A stretch of 64,000 bases of DNA from Flavobacterium daemonense (GCF_007341385.1 NZ_VJYD01000017.1:1-64000); one strand, 5' to 3'; counted from the first letter of the stretch, positions 15,600-25,647 are shown. A program made the numbers and translations. The notes: a model not told the origin generated them from the sequence alone.

Positions 15600-16015
15600 A
15601 ATATAGAATTTGTCTGGTTCTGAATTTATTTCAGAATAAAAGTGCGACAAAAGTAGCAAAATTCAACTTAATAGTAAAATCTTTTTCTAATTAAAAAATG
15701 AGTCGTTTTGTTATTATTTGGTTAATCATTTTCAAAGCAAACTAATCGTTAACGAATTGCATTGAAAAAGTTAACAGAAAATCACTATATCGTTTGAGAT
15801 TTAACAAAAAAACCTATTGAATTATGGGGTTGACGGCGATTTTTCCTAATATTATTTAAATGTTATTATGATTTTATCATTTCGCAATGCTTTAAATAAT
15901 ATTATTATCATTTAAGAAGCCTTTTTCTAATATTACAACAAAAATGTAAGCCAAATGATAATTCTACTACATTATGTTTAACGAAATCTCTATTTTTGTA
16001 GAAAAAATATCAAGA
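15600..16015. promoter_or_regulatory. divergent sucC/gltB control region with an inverted repeat
   Basis: An AT-rich 416 nt region with no gene. It has a perfect 14 nt inverted repeat, TAATATTATTTAAA at 15848-15861 and its complement at 15891-15904, a candidate operator or attenuator-like hairpin upstream of gltB. TATTTTTG at 15991-15998 fits the -7 consensus and sits 18 nt before the chosen gltB ATG. Confidence 0.45.
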
Positions 16016-19000
16016 ATGAAAGTTAAAGAACAAGGGCTTTATCTGCCTGAATTTGAACACGACAATTGTGGTGCAGGATTTATTTGTAATTTGAATGGTA
16101 TTAAGTCAAATGATATTATTCACAAAGCATTAGACATCTTAATTAAATTGGAACATCGTGGTGCCGTTAGTTCTGATGGAAGAACTGGAGACGGAGCTGG
16201 AATTTTATTCGACATTCCTCATGATTTTTTTAAGAAAGTATGTGACTTTGAAATCCCAGAAGCGCGTGAGTATGCAGTAGGAATGGTTTTTTTACCAAAA
16301 AGCAAAAACCAGGTTTCTTTTTGTATTAATGCATTTGAAGCTACAATCAAAGATCAAAACTTAAAAGTTTTAGGTTGGAGAGATGTACCTGTTGACGTTG
16401 AAAATCTAGGTGAAATCGCCGCAGAAAAAGAACCAACAATTAAACAAGTTTTCGTTTCTAAAAACGGACAAGATTTAACTGAACAAGAATTTAATGCAAA
16501 ACTTTTTGCAGCTAGAAAAATTGCTGAACATGCAGTGAGAGGATCTAAAACCTCAGAAAGCCACATGTTTTATTTTACTAGCCTATCGACAACTACTATA
16601 ATATATAAAGGTCTATTGATGCCAGAAGACATCAGCCGTTATTATATAGATTTGAAAGATCCGGACTTGGTGACTCGTTTAGCGCTTGTACACCAACGTT
16701 TCTCTACAAATACATTCCCATCTTGGGACTTAGCGCAGCCGTTTAGATACATGTGTCACAATGGTGAGATCAACACACTTCGTGGAAACGTAAGCCGTAT
16801 GCGTGCTCGTGAAGAGCTTATGCAAAGCAAAGTTTTTGGCGAAGACATTAAAAAATTATTTCCAATTATCTTAGAAGGAAAATCAGATTCTGCTTCTATG
16901 GATATGGTTATTGAACTTTTATTAATGACTGGCCGTTCTCTTCCAGAGGCAATGATGATGGTGGTTCCTGAAGCTTGGGAAAAACACCAGACAATGTCTG
17001 ACGAAAAAAGAGCTTTCTATGAGTACAACGCTTGTATCATGGAGCCTTGGGATGGTCCTGCTTCTATTCCATTTACAGATGGTAACGTTATTGGAGCTTT
17101 GCTTGACAGAAACGGATTGCGTCCTTCTCGTTATACTTTAACGCATAGCGGATTCGTAATTATGTCGTCTGAAATTGGCGTATTAGACATCGATCCAGAA
17201 GATGTAATTCAGCACGGTCGTTTAGAGCCAGGAAAAATGTTCTTGGTTGATATGAACGCTGGACGTATCATCGAAGACGAAGAAGTTAAAAAAGCAATTG
17301 TAACGAAACGTCCTTATAAAGAATGGGTAGATGCCAACTTATTGCCTTTAGCTAAAATCCCTTACACAAACAACCCTACTCCTGTTGAAAAATTAGATTT
17401 CTTGACAAGACAACGTTTGTTTGGTTATACAATTGAAGATTTAAAAACGATCATCAACCCAATGGGTAGCGACGGAGCTGAAGCAATCAGTTCCATGGGT
17501 AACGATACTCCTTTGGCAGTTCTTTCAGATCAGCCTCAGTTATTGTACAATTACTTCAAACAATTATTCGCTCAGGTTACTAACCCGCCGTTGGACGGTA
17601 TTCGTGAAGAAATCATTACTGATATCAGTTTAGCGATTGGTGGCGATTTCAACATTTTCGAAATCGAATCAAAACAATGCAAAAAATTAAAAATCCAAAA
17701 TCCAGTTATTTCTAATGAGGATTTGGATAAAATCAGAAATATCGATCACGCAGATTTCAAATCGGCTACTATTTCTACTTTATACAAAATAGAAAAAGGA
17801 GTTAACGGTTTAGAAAGAGCGCTTGAGAAATGTGTTCAGGCAACTTTTAAAGCGGTTAATGAAGGATGCAACATCATTATCTTATCAGATAGAGGTGTAA
17901 GCGAAGAATTAGCTCCAATCCCAATGTTATTGGCTTGTTCTTACATTCACCACTCATTAAACATTTTACAAGTTCGTTCTAAATTCGGAATCATCATCGA
18001 ATCTGCTGAACCGAGAGAACCTCATCATTTTGCTTTATTGTTCGGATACGGTGCAAGTGCAATCAATCCTTACATGGTTAATGAAATCATTCACGATCAA
18101 GTTGAAAAAGGTTTCATTACAAAAGTAAAAGCGGATTATGCTGTTGTAAATTACAACAAAGCGATTGCAAAAGGAATCGTAAAAATCATGAACAAAATTG
18201 GTATCTCTACTTTACATTCGTACAGAGCCGCTCAGATTTTCGAGATTTTAGGATTAAACAAAACATTTACATCTAAATATTTCCCATACACTCCATCAAG
18301 AATTGAAGGTATTGGTTTAATGGAAGTTGAAAAAGAAGTGAAAAAACGTTTCCAAAAAGCTTTCCCAAATTCAAAAATTGCAAACTTGCTTTCTCTTGAA
18401 ATTGGAGGTATTTACAGATGGAGACGTGGTGGTGAAAAACACATGTTCAACCCAACCACTATTTCTAAATTACAACAGGCGGTTCGTTTAAACAGCCCAG
18501 AAAGTTATAAAGAATACTCAAATGCCGTTAACGAGCAAAGCTCAAACTTAATGACCATTAGAGGTTTATTTGAATTCAACAACTTAGATCCAATTTCTAT
18601 TGACGAAGTAGAACCTTGGACAGAAATTGTAAAGAAATTCAAAACTGGAGCAATGTCTTACGGTTCCATCAGCCAAGAAGCGCATGAGAACTTAGCAATT
18701 GCAATGAACAGAATTGGAGGAAAAAGTAACTCTGGAGAAGGTGGAGAAGATCCAAGACGTTTCCAGAAAGAAATTAACGGAGATTCTAGAAATTCCGCTA
18801 TCAAACAAGTTGCTTCAGGACGTTTTGGTGTTTCAATCAACTATTTGACAAATGCGAAAGAAATCCAAATCAAAATGGCTCAGGGAGCAAAACCTGGTGA
18901 AGGTGGACAGTTACCTGGAGAAAAAGTTGTGCCTTGGATTGCTGAAACTAGAAACTCTACACCTTATGTAGGTTTGATTTCACCTCCTCCTCACCACGAT

Positions 19001-20533
19001 ATTTACTCAATTGAGGATTTATCTCAGTTGATTTACGATTTGAAAAATGCAAACCGTGAAGCTCGCATCAACGTAAAATTAGTTTCTGAAGTTGGAGTTG
19101 GAACCATCGCTGCCGGTGTTGCCAAAGCAAAAGCTGACGTAATCTTAATTTCTGGTTATGACGGAGGAACGGGAGCTGCACCATTAACATCTTTACAGCA
19201 CACAGGTATTCCGTGGGAACTTGGTTTAGCAGAAGCTCAGCAAACTTTGATCTTGAACGATTTAAGAAGTCGTGTAGTTTTAGAATGTGACGGACAGTTG
19301 AAAACAGGTCGTGACGTGGCGATAGCAGCTTTATTAGGAGCTGAGGAATTCGGTTTTGCAACTGCACCACTTGTAGCTTCTGGATGTATCATGATGAGAG
19401 CTTGTCACTTAAATACTTGCCCAGTTGGTATTGCAACTCAGGATCCTGAATTGAGAAAAAATTTCAAAGGAACTCCAGAGCACGTAATCAACTTCATGTA
19501 TTTCATTGCTGAAGAGTTAAGAGAAATCATGGCGCAATTAGGTTTCAGAACTTTAAAAGAAATGGTAGGTCAGTCACAAAAATTAAATGTGAACAAAGCT
19601 ATCAAACATTATAAGGCAAATGGTTTAGACTTGTCAACAATTCTATATAAACCGGAAAAAGCGAAAACAGAGCCAAATCATAATACAACTACTCAAGATC
19701 ACCAACTTGAAAACGTATTGGATTTTGACATCATCAAAGAAGCTATTCCGTCTATCTATAGAAAAGAGAAAACAAGAGTAACCTTTAAAATTAAAAATAC
19801 AGACCGTTCTGTAGGTGCTATTTTGAGTAACGAAATCTCAAAAATCTACGGCGCACAAGGATTACCTGATGACACTATTTTAGTTGATTTTGAAGGTTCT
19901 GCTGGACAAAGTTTTGGTGCTTTTGCAACAAATGGATTGTCATTTAAAATTCACGGAAACTGTAATGATTATTTAGGAAAAGGTCTTTCTGGAGGAAAAT
20001 TAATTGTAAAAGTACCTCCTACTGCAACTTTCAACCCTGAAGACAATATCATTATTGGAAACGTTGCCCTTTACGGAGCTATTACCGGAGAGGCTTATAT
20101 TAATGGAATGGCCGGAGAGCGTTTCTGTGTGAGAAATTCTGGGGCAACAGCTGTTGTTGAAGGAATTGGAGATCACGGTTGCGAGTACATGACCGGTGGT
20201 ACAGTAGTAGTTTTAGGAAAAACAGGAAGAAACTTCGCAGCTGGTATGAGCGGTGGTGTAGCTTATGTTTACGATCCAAATAAGAAATTCGACGCAACAG
20301 TTTGCAACATGGAAATGGTTGCATTCGACCCAATGGAAGAAGAAGATCTTACGAAACTAAGAAAACTGATCAAAAATCACTCGTTGTACACAAGCAGTCC
20401 ATTAGCAAAAAGAATTTTAGCAGACTGGGAAAACCAACAACAGCACTTCGTAAAAGTAATGCCAACTGATTACAAAAAAGCATTAAAACGAATTGCAGAA
20501 GAAAAACAAATAGAAGAATTAATAGCTAATTAA
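16016..20533 (+). CDS. gltB: glutamate synthase large subunit
   Basis: A 1505-residue large subunit of NADPH-type glutamate synthase (glutamine + 2-oxoglutarate to 2 glutamate). It begins MKVKEQGLYLPEFEHDNCGAG. Cys18 is the expected class II amidotransferase nucleophile after propeptide removal. The central and FMN-binding synthase domains follow, with 3Fe-4S ligands Cys1124, Cys1130 and Cys1135 (CIMMRACHLNTC), and a C-terminal GXGXG beta-helix (GGTVVVLGKTGRNFAAGMSGG). The frame extends upstream to 15974, but that would cover the -7 box, so the ATG at 16016 is preferred. It forms an operon with gltD. Confidence 0.97.
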   Translation: MKVKEQGLYLPEFEHDNCGAGFICNLNGIKSNDIIHKALDILIKLEHRGAVSSDGRTGDGAGILFDIPHDFFKKVCDFEIPEAREYAVGMVFLPKSKNQVSFCINAFEATIKDQNLKVLGWRDVPVDVENLGEIAAEKEPTIKQVFVSKNGQDLTEQEFNAKLFAARKIAEHAVRGSKTSESHMFYFTSLSTTTIIYKGLLMPEDISRYYIDLKDPDLVTRLALVHQRFSTNTFPSWDLAQPFRYMCHNGEINTLRGNVSRMRAREELMQSKVFGEDIKKLFPIILEGKSDSASMDMVIELLLMTGRSLPEAMMMVVPEAWEKHQTMSDEKRAFYEYNACIMEPWDGPASIPFTDGNVIGALLDRNGLRPSRYTLTHSGFVIMSSEIGVLDIDPEDVIQHGRLEPGKMFLVDMNAGRIIEDEEVKKAIVTKRPYKEWVDANLLPLAKIPYTNNPTPVEKLDFLTRQRLFGYTIEDLKTIINPMGSDGAEAISSMGNDTPLAVLSDQPQLLYNYFKQLFAQVTNPPLDGIREEIITDISLAIGGDFNIFEIESKQCKKLKIQNPVISNEDLDKIRNIDHADFKSATISTLYKIEKGVNGLERALEKCVQATFKAVNEGCNIIILSDRGVSEELAPIPMLLACSYIHHSLNILQVRSKFGIIIESAEPREPHHFALLFGYGASAINPYMVNEIIHDQVEKGFITKVKADYAVVNYNKAIAKGIVKIMNKIGISTLHSYRAAQIFEILGLNKTFTSKYFPYTPSRIEGIGLMEVEKEVKKRFQKAFPNSKIANLLSLEIGGIYRWRRGGEKHMFNPTTISKLQQAVRLNSPESYKEYSNAVNEQSSNLMTIRGLFEFNNLDPISIDEVEPWTEIVKKFKTGAMSYGSISQEAHENLAIAMNRIGGKSNSGEGGEDPRRFQKEINGDSRNSAIKQVASGRFGVSINYLTNAKEIQIKMAQGAKPGEGGQLPGEKVVPWIAETRNSTPYVGLISPPPHHDIYSIEDLSQLIYDLKNANREARINVKLVSEVGVGTIAAGVAKAKADVILISGYDGGTGAAPLTSLQHTGIPWELGLAEAQQTLILNDLRSRVVLECDGQLKTGRDVAIAALLGAEEFGFATAPLVASGCIMMRACHLNTCPVGIATQDPELRKNFKGTPEHVINFMYFIAEELREIMAQLGFRTLKEMVGQSQKLNVNKAIKHYKANGLDLSTILYKPEKAKTEPNHNTTTQDHQLENVLDFDIIKEAIPSIYRKEKTRVTFKIKNTDRSVGAILSNEISKIYGAQGLPDDTILVDFEGSAGQSFGAFATNGLSFKIHGNCNDYLGKGLSGGKLIVKVPPTATFNPEDNIIIGNVALYGAITGEAYINGMAGERFCVRNSGATAVVEGIGDHGCEYMTGGTVVVLGKTGRNFAAGMSGGVAYVYDPNKKFDATVCNMEMVAFDPMEEEDLTKLRKLIKNHSLYTSSPLAKRILADWENQQQHFVKVMPTDYKKALKRIAEEKQIEELIAN

Positions 20534-20535
20534 GA

Positions 20536-20577
20536 GGTTCTGAGATACAAAGGTGCAGAGGTGCTAAGTTTTTTTTA
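20536..20577. repeat. dispersed TTCTGAGATACnAAGnTGC repeat in gltB-gltD spacer
   Basis: GAGGTTCTGAGATAC...GGTGCTAAGTTTTTTT is related to the arms at 22088-22129 and 22551-22592. It occupies about half of the 93 nt gltB-gltD gap. Confidence 0.5.
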
Positions 20578-20626
20578 ACTCACCTCTCACATTTTACAAC
20601 TCACAACTAAATTTATTAAAAATGTC

Positions 20627-22081
20627 ATGGGTAAAATAGGCGGATTTAAAGAATATAACAGAGCCGACGAAAGTAATTTAGCAGTAGCAGAACGTGTTTC
20701 GAACTACAACGAATTTACTATTCCGGTACCAAAAGATAAATTAAAAGAACAAGGATCAAGATGTATGGACTGTGGAATTCCTTTTTGCCACAGTGGTTGT
20801 CCGTTAGGAAATTTAATTCCTGACTTCAACGACATGGTGCATCAGGAAGAATGGCAAAGCGCATTAGAGATTTTACAATCTACTAATAACTTCCCTGAAT
20901 TTACAGGACGCTTATGCCCTGCTCCATGTGAGAAATCATGTGTATTAGGAATCATCAAAGATCCGGTTTCTATCGAAAACATCGAAAAAAGCATCGTAGA
21001 AAGAGGTTTTGCTGAGGGATGGATTAAACCACAGCCTCCAAAAAAGAGAACTGGAAAAACCGTTGCCGTTATTGGTTCAGGGCCTGCTGGTCTTGCAGCT
21101 GCTCAGCAATTAAACAGAGCGGGTCACACGGTTACTGTTTTTGAAAGAGACAACGCAATTGGAGGTTTATTACGTTACGGAATTCCGAATTTCAAATTAG
21201 AAAAAGGAATTATCGACCGTCGTGTAGCTATCCTTGAAGCTGAAGGAATCACTTTCAAAACTGATGTAAATGTTGGTGTAAACTTTAGTGTTGAAGAATT
21301 AAACGCATTCGATTCTATCGTTTTATGCGGAGGAGCAACTGAAAGAAGAAGCCTGCCAACTAAAGGAATCGAAAGCAAAGGTGTTGTTCAGGCAATGGAT
21401 TTCTTAACGCAGCAAACTAAAGTTTTATACGGAGAATCAATTCCGGATCAAGTTAAAGCAACTGGTAAAGATGTAATCGTTATTGGTGGTGGAGATACGG
21501 GTTCTGACTGTATTGGAACTTCTAACAGACACGGAGCTAAATCGGTAACTAACTTTGAGATTTTACCAAAACCTCCAGTTGGAAGAAGTGAGTCAACTCC
21601 TTGGCCTTTCTGGCCGTTGCAGTTAAAAACATCTTCTTCTCACGAAGAAGGTTGCGACAGAAACTGGCTGATCAATACAAAAGAATTCATTTCTAATGAT
21701 AAAGGTGAATTAACTGGATTAAAAACGGTTGAAGTGCAATGGAAAATGACTCCAGGTCAACGTCCTGAATTAATCGAAAAAGAAGGTTCTGAGAAAATCT
21801 GGCCTTGCGATTTAGCTTTATTAGCTCTTGGATTTACAGGTCCTGAGAAAACGTTAAGCGAGCAATTAGGCATCGAAACTGATATGAGAAGCAACTATAA
21901 AGCTCATAACTATCAGACAAACGTTCCTCACATTTTCACTGCTGGTGATATGAGAAGAGGACAATCATTAATCGTATGGGCTATTTCAGAAGGTCGCGAA
22001 GCAGCAAGAGAGGTAGATTTATTCCTTATGGGATCTACAAACTTGCCTACTAAAGGAAAAGGAGATTTACCGAGTCTATAA
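20627..22081 (+). CDS. gltD: glutamate synthase small subunit
   Basis: A 484-residue beta subunit that passes electrons from NAD(P)H to GltB. Seen: N-terminal cysteine cluster C-x2-C-x4-C-x3-C (Cys46, 49, 54, 58), a second cluster LCPAPCEKSCVLG near residue 102, an FAD-binding motif VIGSGPAGLAAAQQLNRAG (about 145-163), an NAD(P)H motif VIGGGDTGSDCIG near residue 286, and the terminal AGDMRRGQSLIVWAI FAD motif. ATG at 20627. Confidence 0.97.
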   Translation: MGKIGGFKEYNRADESNLAVAERVSNYNEFTIPVPKDKLKEQGSRCMDCGIPFCHSGCPLGNLIPDFNDMVHQEEWQSALEILQSTNNFPEFTGRLCPAPCEKSCVLGIIKDPVSIENIEKSIVERGFAEGWIKPQPPKKRTGKTVAVIGSGPAGLAAAQQLNRAGHTVTVFERDNAIGGLLRYGIPNFKLEKGIIDRRVAILEAEGITFKTDVNVGVNFSVEELNAFDSIVLCGGATERRSLPTKGIESKGVVQAMDFLTQQTKVLYGESIPDQVKATGKDVIVIGGGDTGSDCIGTSNRHGAKSVTNFEILPKPPVGRSESTPWPFWPLQLKTSSSHEEGCDRNWLINTKEFISNDKGELTGLKTVEVQWKMTPGQRPELIEKEGSEKIWPCDLALLALGFTGPEKTLSEQLGIETDMRSNYKAHNYQTNVPHIFTAGDMRRGQSLIVWAISEGREAAREVDLFLMGSTNLPTKGKGDLPSL

Positions 22082-22087
22082 TTTTTT

Positions 22088-22592
22088 AAAGATTCTGAGA
22101 TACTAAGATGCTAAGGTTCTAAGTTTTTTCCTTGCATTTTATTAATCTTTTCCGATAAACAACATAACTACTAACAAACCCTTGAATTGATATTCAGGGG
22201 TTTTGTTTTTTTGTTTGCCACAGATTACACAGATTAAATGGATTTTTTTTTTAGCCACAAATTACACGAATTTTCACTAATCTTTCTTTTCTCTTTGGCT
22301 TAAATATTCAAATATAGCCCGTGGTTTCAACCACGGGAAATGTTATAGATTGAGCGTAATCATATATTGCGTCCCCGTGGTTGAAACCACGGGCTATATT
22401 TTGAGCATTTTTTGCGAAAAATCTACGATTAAAAATTTGTGGAAATTCGTATAATTCGTGGCCAAAAAAAATCCATTTAATCTATATAATCTGTGGCAAA
22501 AAACAACTTCAACAGCATTTAAGAATAAGTTAATTCATAAATTCATGGCAAAAAAACTTAGTACCTTAGCATCTTAGAACCTTAGCATCTTT
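22088..22592. repeat. concentric nest of four inverted-repeat families
   Basis: Most of the 643 nt gap 22082-22724 is made of four inverted pairs nested inside each other. Outer: 22088-22129 with 22551-22592 (CTAAGATGCTAAGG family, a few mismatches). Second: 22217-22250 with 22464-22497 (GCCACAGATTACAC, 2 mismatches in 34). Third: 22254-22277 with 22439-22462 (GCCACAAATTACACG, 3 mismatches in 24). Inner: 22311-22337 with 22374-22400 (AATATAGCCCGTGG, perfect 27 nt). The whole could fold as one long broken hairpin. No gene is present. Confidence 0.8.
22177..22212 (+). terminator. rho-independent terminator after gltD
   Basis: AACCCTTGAAT / ATTCAGGGGTT hairpin followed by TTTTGTTTTTTTG. It lies inside the repeat nest, between the outer and second arms. 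Confidence 0.75.
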
Positions 22593-22677
22593 AAAAAGGT
22601 TATAAAAATCCAAAACAAGCAAGTTTTTGTTCAAAATAAAACAATTTGTTATATTTTGTTATTTTTCTACAATTAAT

Positions 22678-22707
22678 TTGCAGTTACTCAAAAGTGTAAT
22701 AACTTTG
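22678..22707 (+). promoter_or_regulatory. lysA promoter, TTG-N19-TAACTTTG
   Basis: TTG at 22678-22680, a 19 nt spacer, then TAACTTTG at 22700-22707. This is an exact match to the Bacteroidota sigma-A consensus, 17 nt before the lysA ATG. Confidence 0.75.
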
Positions 22708-22724
22708 CCCAAAATGATTTAAAA

Positions 22725-23948
22725 ATGCAAGCAAAAGATTTACTGCAGTTAGCAGACCAATTTGGAAGTCCATTGTATGTTTACGATGCCGAAAAAATCC
22801 AATCTCAGTACAACAGATTAACTAAAGCTTTCTCTAAGGTAGAAAACTTAAGAGTTAATTACGCCATGAAGGCATTGTCTAACGTTGCGATTCTTCAGTT
22901 ATTAAAGAACATGGGGTCTGGCTTAGACACTGTATCAATTCAGGAAGTTTTATTAGGACTTCATGCTGGCTATGAACCCGAAAGAATTTTCTTTACACCA
23001 AACGGCGTTTCTCTTGAAGAAATCGAAGAAGTTGCCGCAATGGGTGTACAAATCAATATCGACAATTTATCTATTTTAGAGCAATTCGGAACAAAACATC
23101 CACATATTCCAGTATGTATTCGTATCAATCCACACGTAATGGCGGGCGGAAATGCAAATATTTCTGTTGGACATATCGATAGTAAATTCGGAATTTCTGT
23201 TCACCAGATTCCGCATATCTTGCGAATTGTTGAAAATACAAAAATGAGCATTGTTGGAATTCACATGCACACAGGATCTGATATTTTAGATATCGAAGTA
23301 TTCTTGTATGCTGCTGAAATCTTGTTCGATACTGCTAAACATTTCAAAGATTTACAATTCTTAGATTTCGGAAGCGGATTCAAAGTTCCTTACAAAAAAG
23401 ACGATATCGAAACAGACATCGAAGAATTAGGTAAAAAATTATCAAAAAGATTCAACGCTTTCTGCGCTGAATATGGAAGAGACTTGACTCTTATTTTCGA
23501 ACCAGGAAAATTCTTGGTGAGCGAAGCAGGTCATTTCTTAGTAAAAGTAAACGTAGTAAAACAAACGACTTCAACAGTTTTCGCTGGAATCGATAGTGGT
23601 TTCAACCATTTAATTCGTCCAATGTTTTACGGATCTTCGCACCATATCGAAAACATCTCGAATCCAAAAGGAAAAGAGCGTTTTTACTCTGTTGTAGGAT
23701 ACATTTGCGAAACGGATACTTTCGCTAATAACCGCAGAATCGCAGAAATCACTGAAGGTGACATTTTAGAATTCAGAAATGCCGGAGCATACTGTTTCTC
23801 AATGTCTTCGAACTACAACTCAAGATACAAACCAGCCGAAGTTTTATGGATGAACGGTCAAGGAATCTTAATTCGTCAAGCCGAAACATTCGAAGATTTA
23901 CTTAAAAATCAAATTCCGTTGCCACAAGAAATTGCTGCAACAGTTTAA
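22725..23948 (+). CDS. lysA: diaminopimelate decarboxylase
   Basis: A 407-residue fold-type III PLP enzyme catalysing the last step of lysine synthesis (meso-DAP to L-lysine). Seen: GSPLYVYDAEKI at the N-terminus, PLP lysine Lys49 in NYAMKAL, HMHTGSDI, the glycine-rich phosphate loop DFGSGFKVPY, FEPGKFLV, the active-site cysteine region GYICETDTFA, and GAYCFSMSSNYNSR. Single-gene transcription unit with its own promoter and terminator. Confidence 0.96.
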   Translation: MQAKDLLQLADQFGSPLYVYDAEKIQSQYNRLTKAFSKVENLRVNYAMKALSNVAILQLLKNMGSGLDTVSIQEVLLGLHAGYEPERIFFTPNGVSLEEIEEVAAMGVQINIDNLSILEQFGTKHPHIPVCIRINPHVMAGGNANISVGHIDSKFGISVHQIPHILRIVENTKMSIVGIHMHTGSDILDIEVFLYAAEILFDTAKHFKDLQFLDFGSGFKVPYKKDDIETDIEELGKKLSKRFNAFCAEYGRDLTLIFEPGKFLVSEAGHFLVKVNVVKQTTSTVFAGIDSGFNHLIRPMFYGSSHHIENISNPKGKERFYSVVGYICETDTFANNRRIAEITEGDILEFRNAGAYCFSMSSNYNSRYKPAEVLWMNGQGILIRQAETFEDLLKNQIPLPQEIAATV

Positions 23949-23977
23949 AATAAAAAAAAAGAGAATATCAATTGTTG

Positions 23978-24015
23978 AAATCCCGTTCCCGAAAGGTGAA
24001 TGGGATTTTTTTGTT
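23978..24015 (+). terminator. rho-independent terminator after lysA
   Basis: AATCCCGTTC / GAATGGGATT hairpin (23979-24006) followed by a T-run (TTTTTTTG), 31 nt past the lysA stop. Confidence 0.8.
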
Positions 24016-24095
24016 TTTGTTTCACGCAGATTTTGCAGATTTGAGCAGATTTTTTCTATTGCCTATAATTGTCTGACTAAGTTAAGTAACTCCCC

Positions 24096-24185
24096 TGCTA
24101 GCGCGAGCGTCTCGCTCGTGAACACAAGTCGTATAAATCAATAATATAAAACTTCAAATGCACGAGCGAGACGCTCGCGCTAGCA
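24096..24185. repeat. perfect inverted repeat, GCTAGCGCGAGCGTCTCGC family
   Basis: Arms of 25 nt at 24096-24120 and 24161-24185 with a 40 nt loop. GC-rich arms in an AT-rich loop; each arm is itself partly palindromic (CGAGCGTCTCGCTCG). Confidence 0.85.
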
Positions 24186-24221
24186 AGCAAAAAAGAACAC
24201 AAGATATTTTAAATTTGCCTC

Positions 24222-24345
24222 CAGTTTTAACTGGAGGAATATGTCAAAATTAGAAAAGGCTTTAGCCAAATTGTAAATAATTTGGCTAAAGCCTTAAACA
24301 CTTTTATCTTTTTCTCATCCAGCTAAAGCTGGACGCAATTAAACT
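24222..24345. repeat. CCAGTTTTAACTGG / GGCTTTAGCC / CCAGCTAAAGCTGG repeat cluster
   Basis: Three small palindromes in a row: CTCCAGTTTTAACTGGAG (24222-24239), AAGGCTTTAGCCAAATT with its inverse ending TTTGGCTAAAGCCTT (about 24257-24295), and CCAGCTAAAGCTGG (24320-24333). The last pair reaches the end of the convergent MFS gene. A related element is at 28451-28510. Confidence 0.65.
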
Positions 24346-25547
24346 TTCTTCCTCCCCTCAATATTCGGTAAGAAACCCGTAATAATCCCAATCAAAGGCA
24401 GAAACGCACAAATTTTGAAAACATATTCTATACTTGTTGCATCGGCGATTTTTCCTAGAACTGCTGAGCCTAAACCTCCCATTCCAAAAGCAAATCCGAA
24501 GAAAAGACCGGCTACTAAACCCACTTTTCCTGGCAATAATTCGGTTGCGTAAACTAGAATTGCAGAGAAAGCCGAAGAAAGAATCAATCCGATAATTACA
24601 GATAAAGTTCCGACCCAAAATAAACCTACATAAGGCAGCATCAAAGTAAATGGCGCAACTCCAAGAATTGAAACCCAGATTACATATTTTCTTCCAATTC
24701 GGTCTCCAATTGGGCCTCCAATTAATGTTCCCGCCGCAACAGCCCCAGAAAATAAGAATAAATAAACTTGTGACTGCTGAATCGAAATATGAAATTTATC
24801 AATCAAAAAGAAGGTATAATAACTCGTAATACTACTCATGTAAAAGTATTTAGAGAAAATCAAAACCAACAAAATAATCAACGAACCAATAACTCTGTTT
24901 TTTGATAAATGATGTGTTTCAATTTTAAGCACGGCTTTATTGGCATTTCTTTCAGACAAATGTTCCGTGTACCAAAGCGCAATTTTATACAAAGCAAAAA
25001 TTCCAACTAAGGCAATAATACAAAACCACGCCACATAACTTTGTCCGTGCGGAATGATAATAAAAGCCGCTAATAAAGGTCCGATAGCGCTTCCGGCATT
25101 TCCTCCTAATTGAAAAATGGATTGCGCCAAACCTTTTTTACCGCCCGAAGCCAAATGCGCAACACGCGAAGATTCTGGATGAAAAATCGAAGATCCAATT
25201 CCGATTAAACTTACTGATAACAATAGAAAAGTAAAACTGGAAGCAATTGAAACCAGAAATAATCCAGTCATAGTAAAACACATTCCAATAATTAGCGAAT
25301 ATGGTTTTGAATTTTTATCGGTATACATTCCCACAAACGGCTGTAAAATAGAAGCCACGATTTGATAGGTAAAAGTGATAATTCCGATTTGAGTAAAACT
25401 CAGTCCGAAATTTTCTTTAATAAGTGGGTAAATTGACGGAACAACAGCTTGCAAAAGATCATTAATTAGATGCGAAAAACTGATTATAAAAAGTATTGAA
25501 TACGTTGTTTTTTTAATTACTTCTGGTTGTACTTTAACGGTTTCCAT
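24339..25547 (-). CDS. MFS transporter, fosmidomycin-resistance (Fsr)-like
   Basis: A 402-residue 12-helix major facilitator. The first helices read SHLINDLLQAVVPSIYPLI and the loop motif GMYTDKNSKPYSL, followed by GIGSSIFHPESSRVAH, which is the signature of Fsr-type exporters (the HPESSR motif). Expected to be a proton-driven drug or metabolite exporter in the inner membrane. It is divergent from an AraC-type regulator 100 nt away, which may control it. Confidence 0.85.
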   Translation of the reverse strand: METVKVQPEVIKKTTYSILFIISFSHLINDLLQAVVPSIYPLIKENFGLSFTQIGIITFTYQIVASILQPFVGMYTDKNSKPYSLIIGMCFTMTGLFLVSIASSFTFLLLSVSLIGIGSSIFHPESSRVAHLASGGKKGLAQSIFQLGGNAGSAIGPLLAAFIIIPHGQSYVAWFCIIALVGIFALYKIALWYTEHLSERNANKAVLKIETHHLSKNRVIGSLIILLVLIFSKYFYMSSITSYYTFFLIDKFHISIQQSQVYLFLFSGAVAAGTLIGGPIGDRIGRKYVIWVSILGVAPFTLMLPYVGLFWVGTLSVIIGLILSSAFSAILVYATELLPGKVGLVAGLFFGFAFGMGGLGSAVLGKIADATSIEYVFKICAFLPLIGIITGFLPNIEGRKKV

Positions 25548-25635
25548 GAATTGTTTTTAGGTTAATCTTCATTTTAAAAATAACAGCTGTATTATTTATT
25601 TACAAAATTGAAATAAATAACTTTGTCAAAATTGC

Positions 25636-25643
25636 TATATTTG
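25636..25643 (+). promoter_or_regulatory. -7 element five bases before the AraC-type gene ATG
   Basis: TATATTTG matches TAnnTTTG exactly. Only ACA-type spacing remains before the ATG at 25648, so transcription would begin at or just after the start codon. Either the mRNA is leaderless or translation starts at Met10 (25675). Confidence 0.45.
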
Positions 25644-25647
25644 GACA

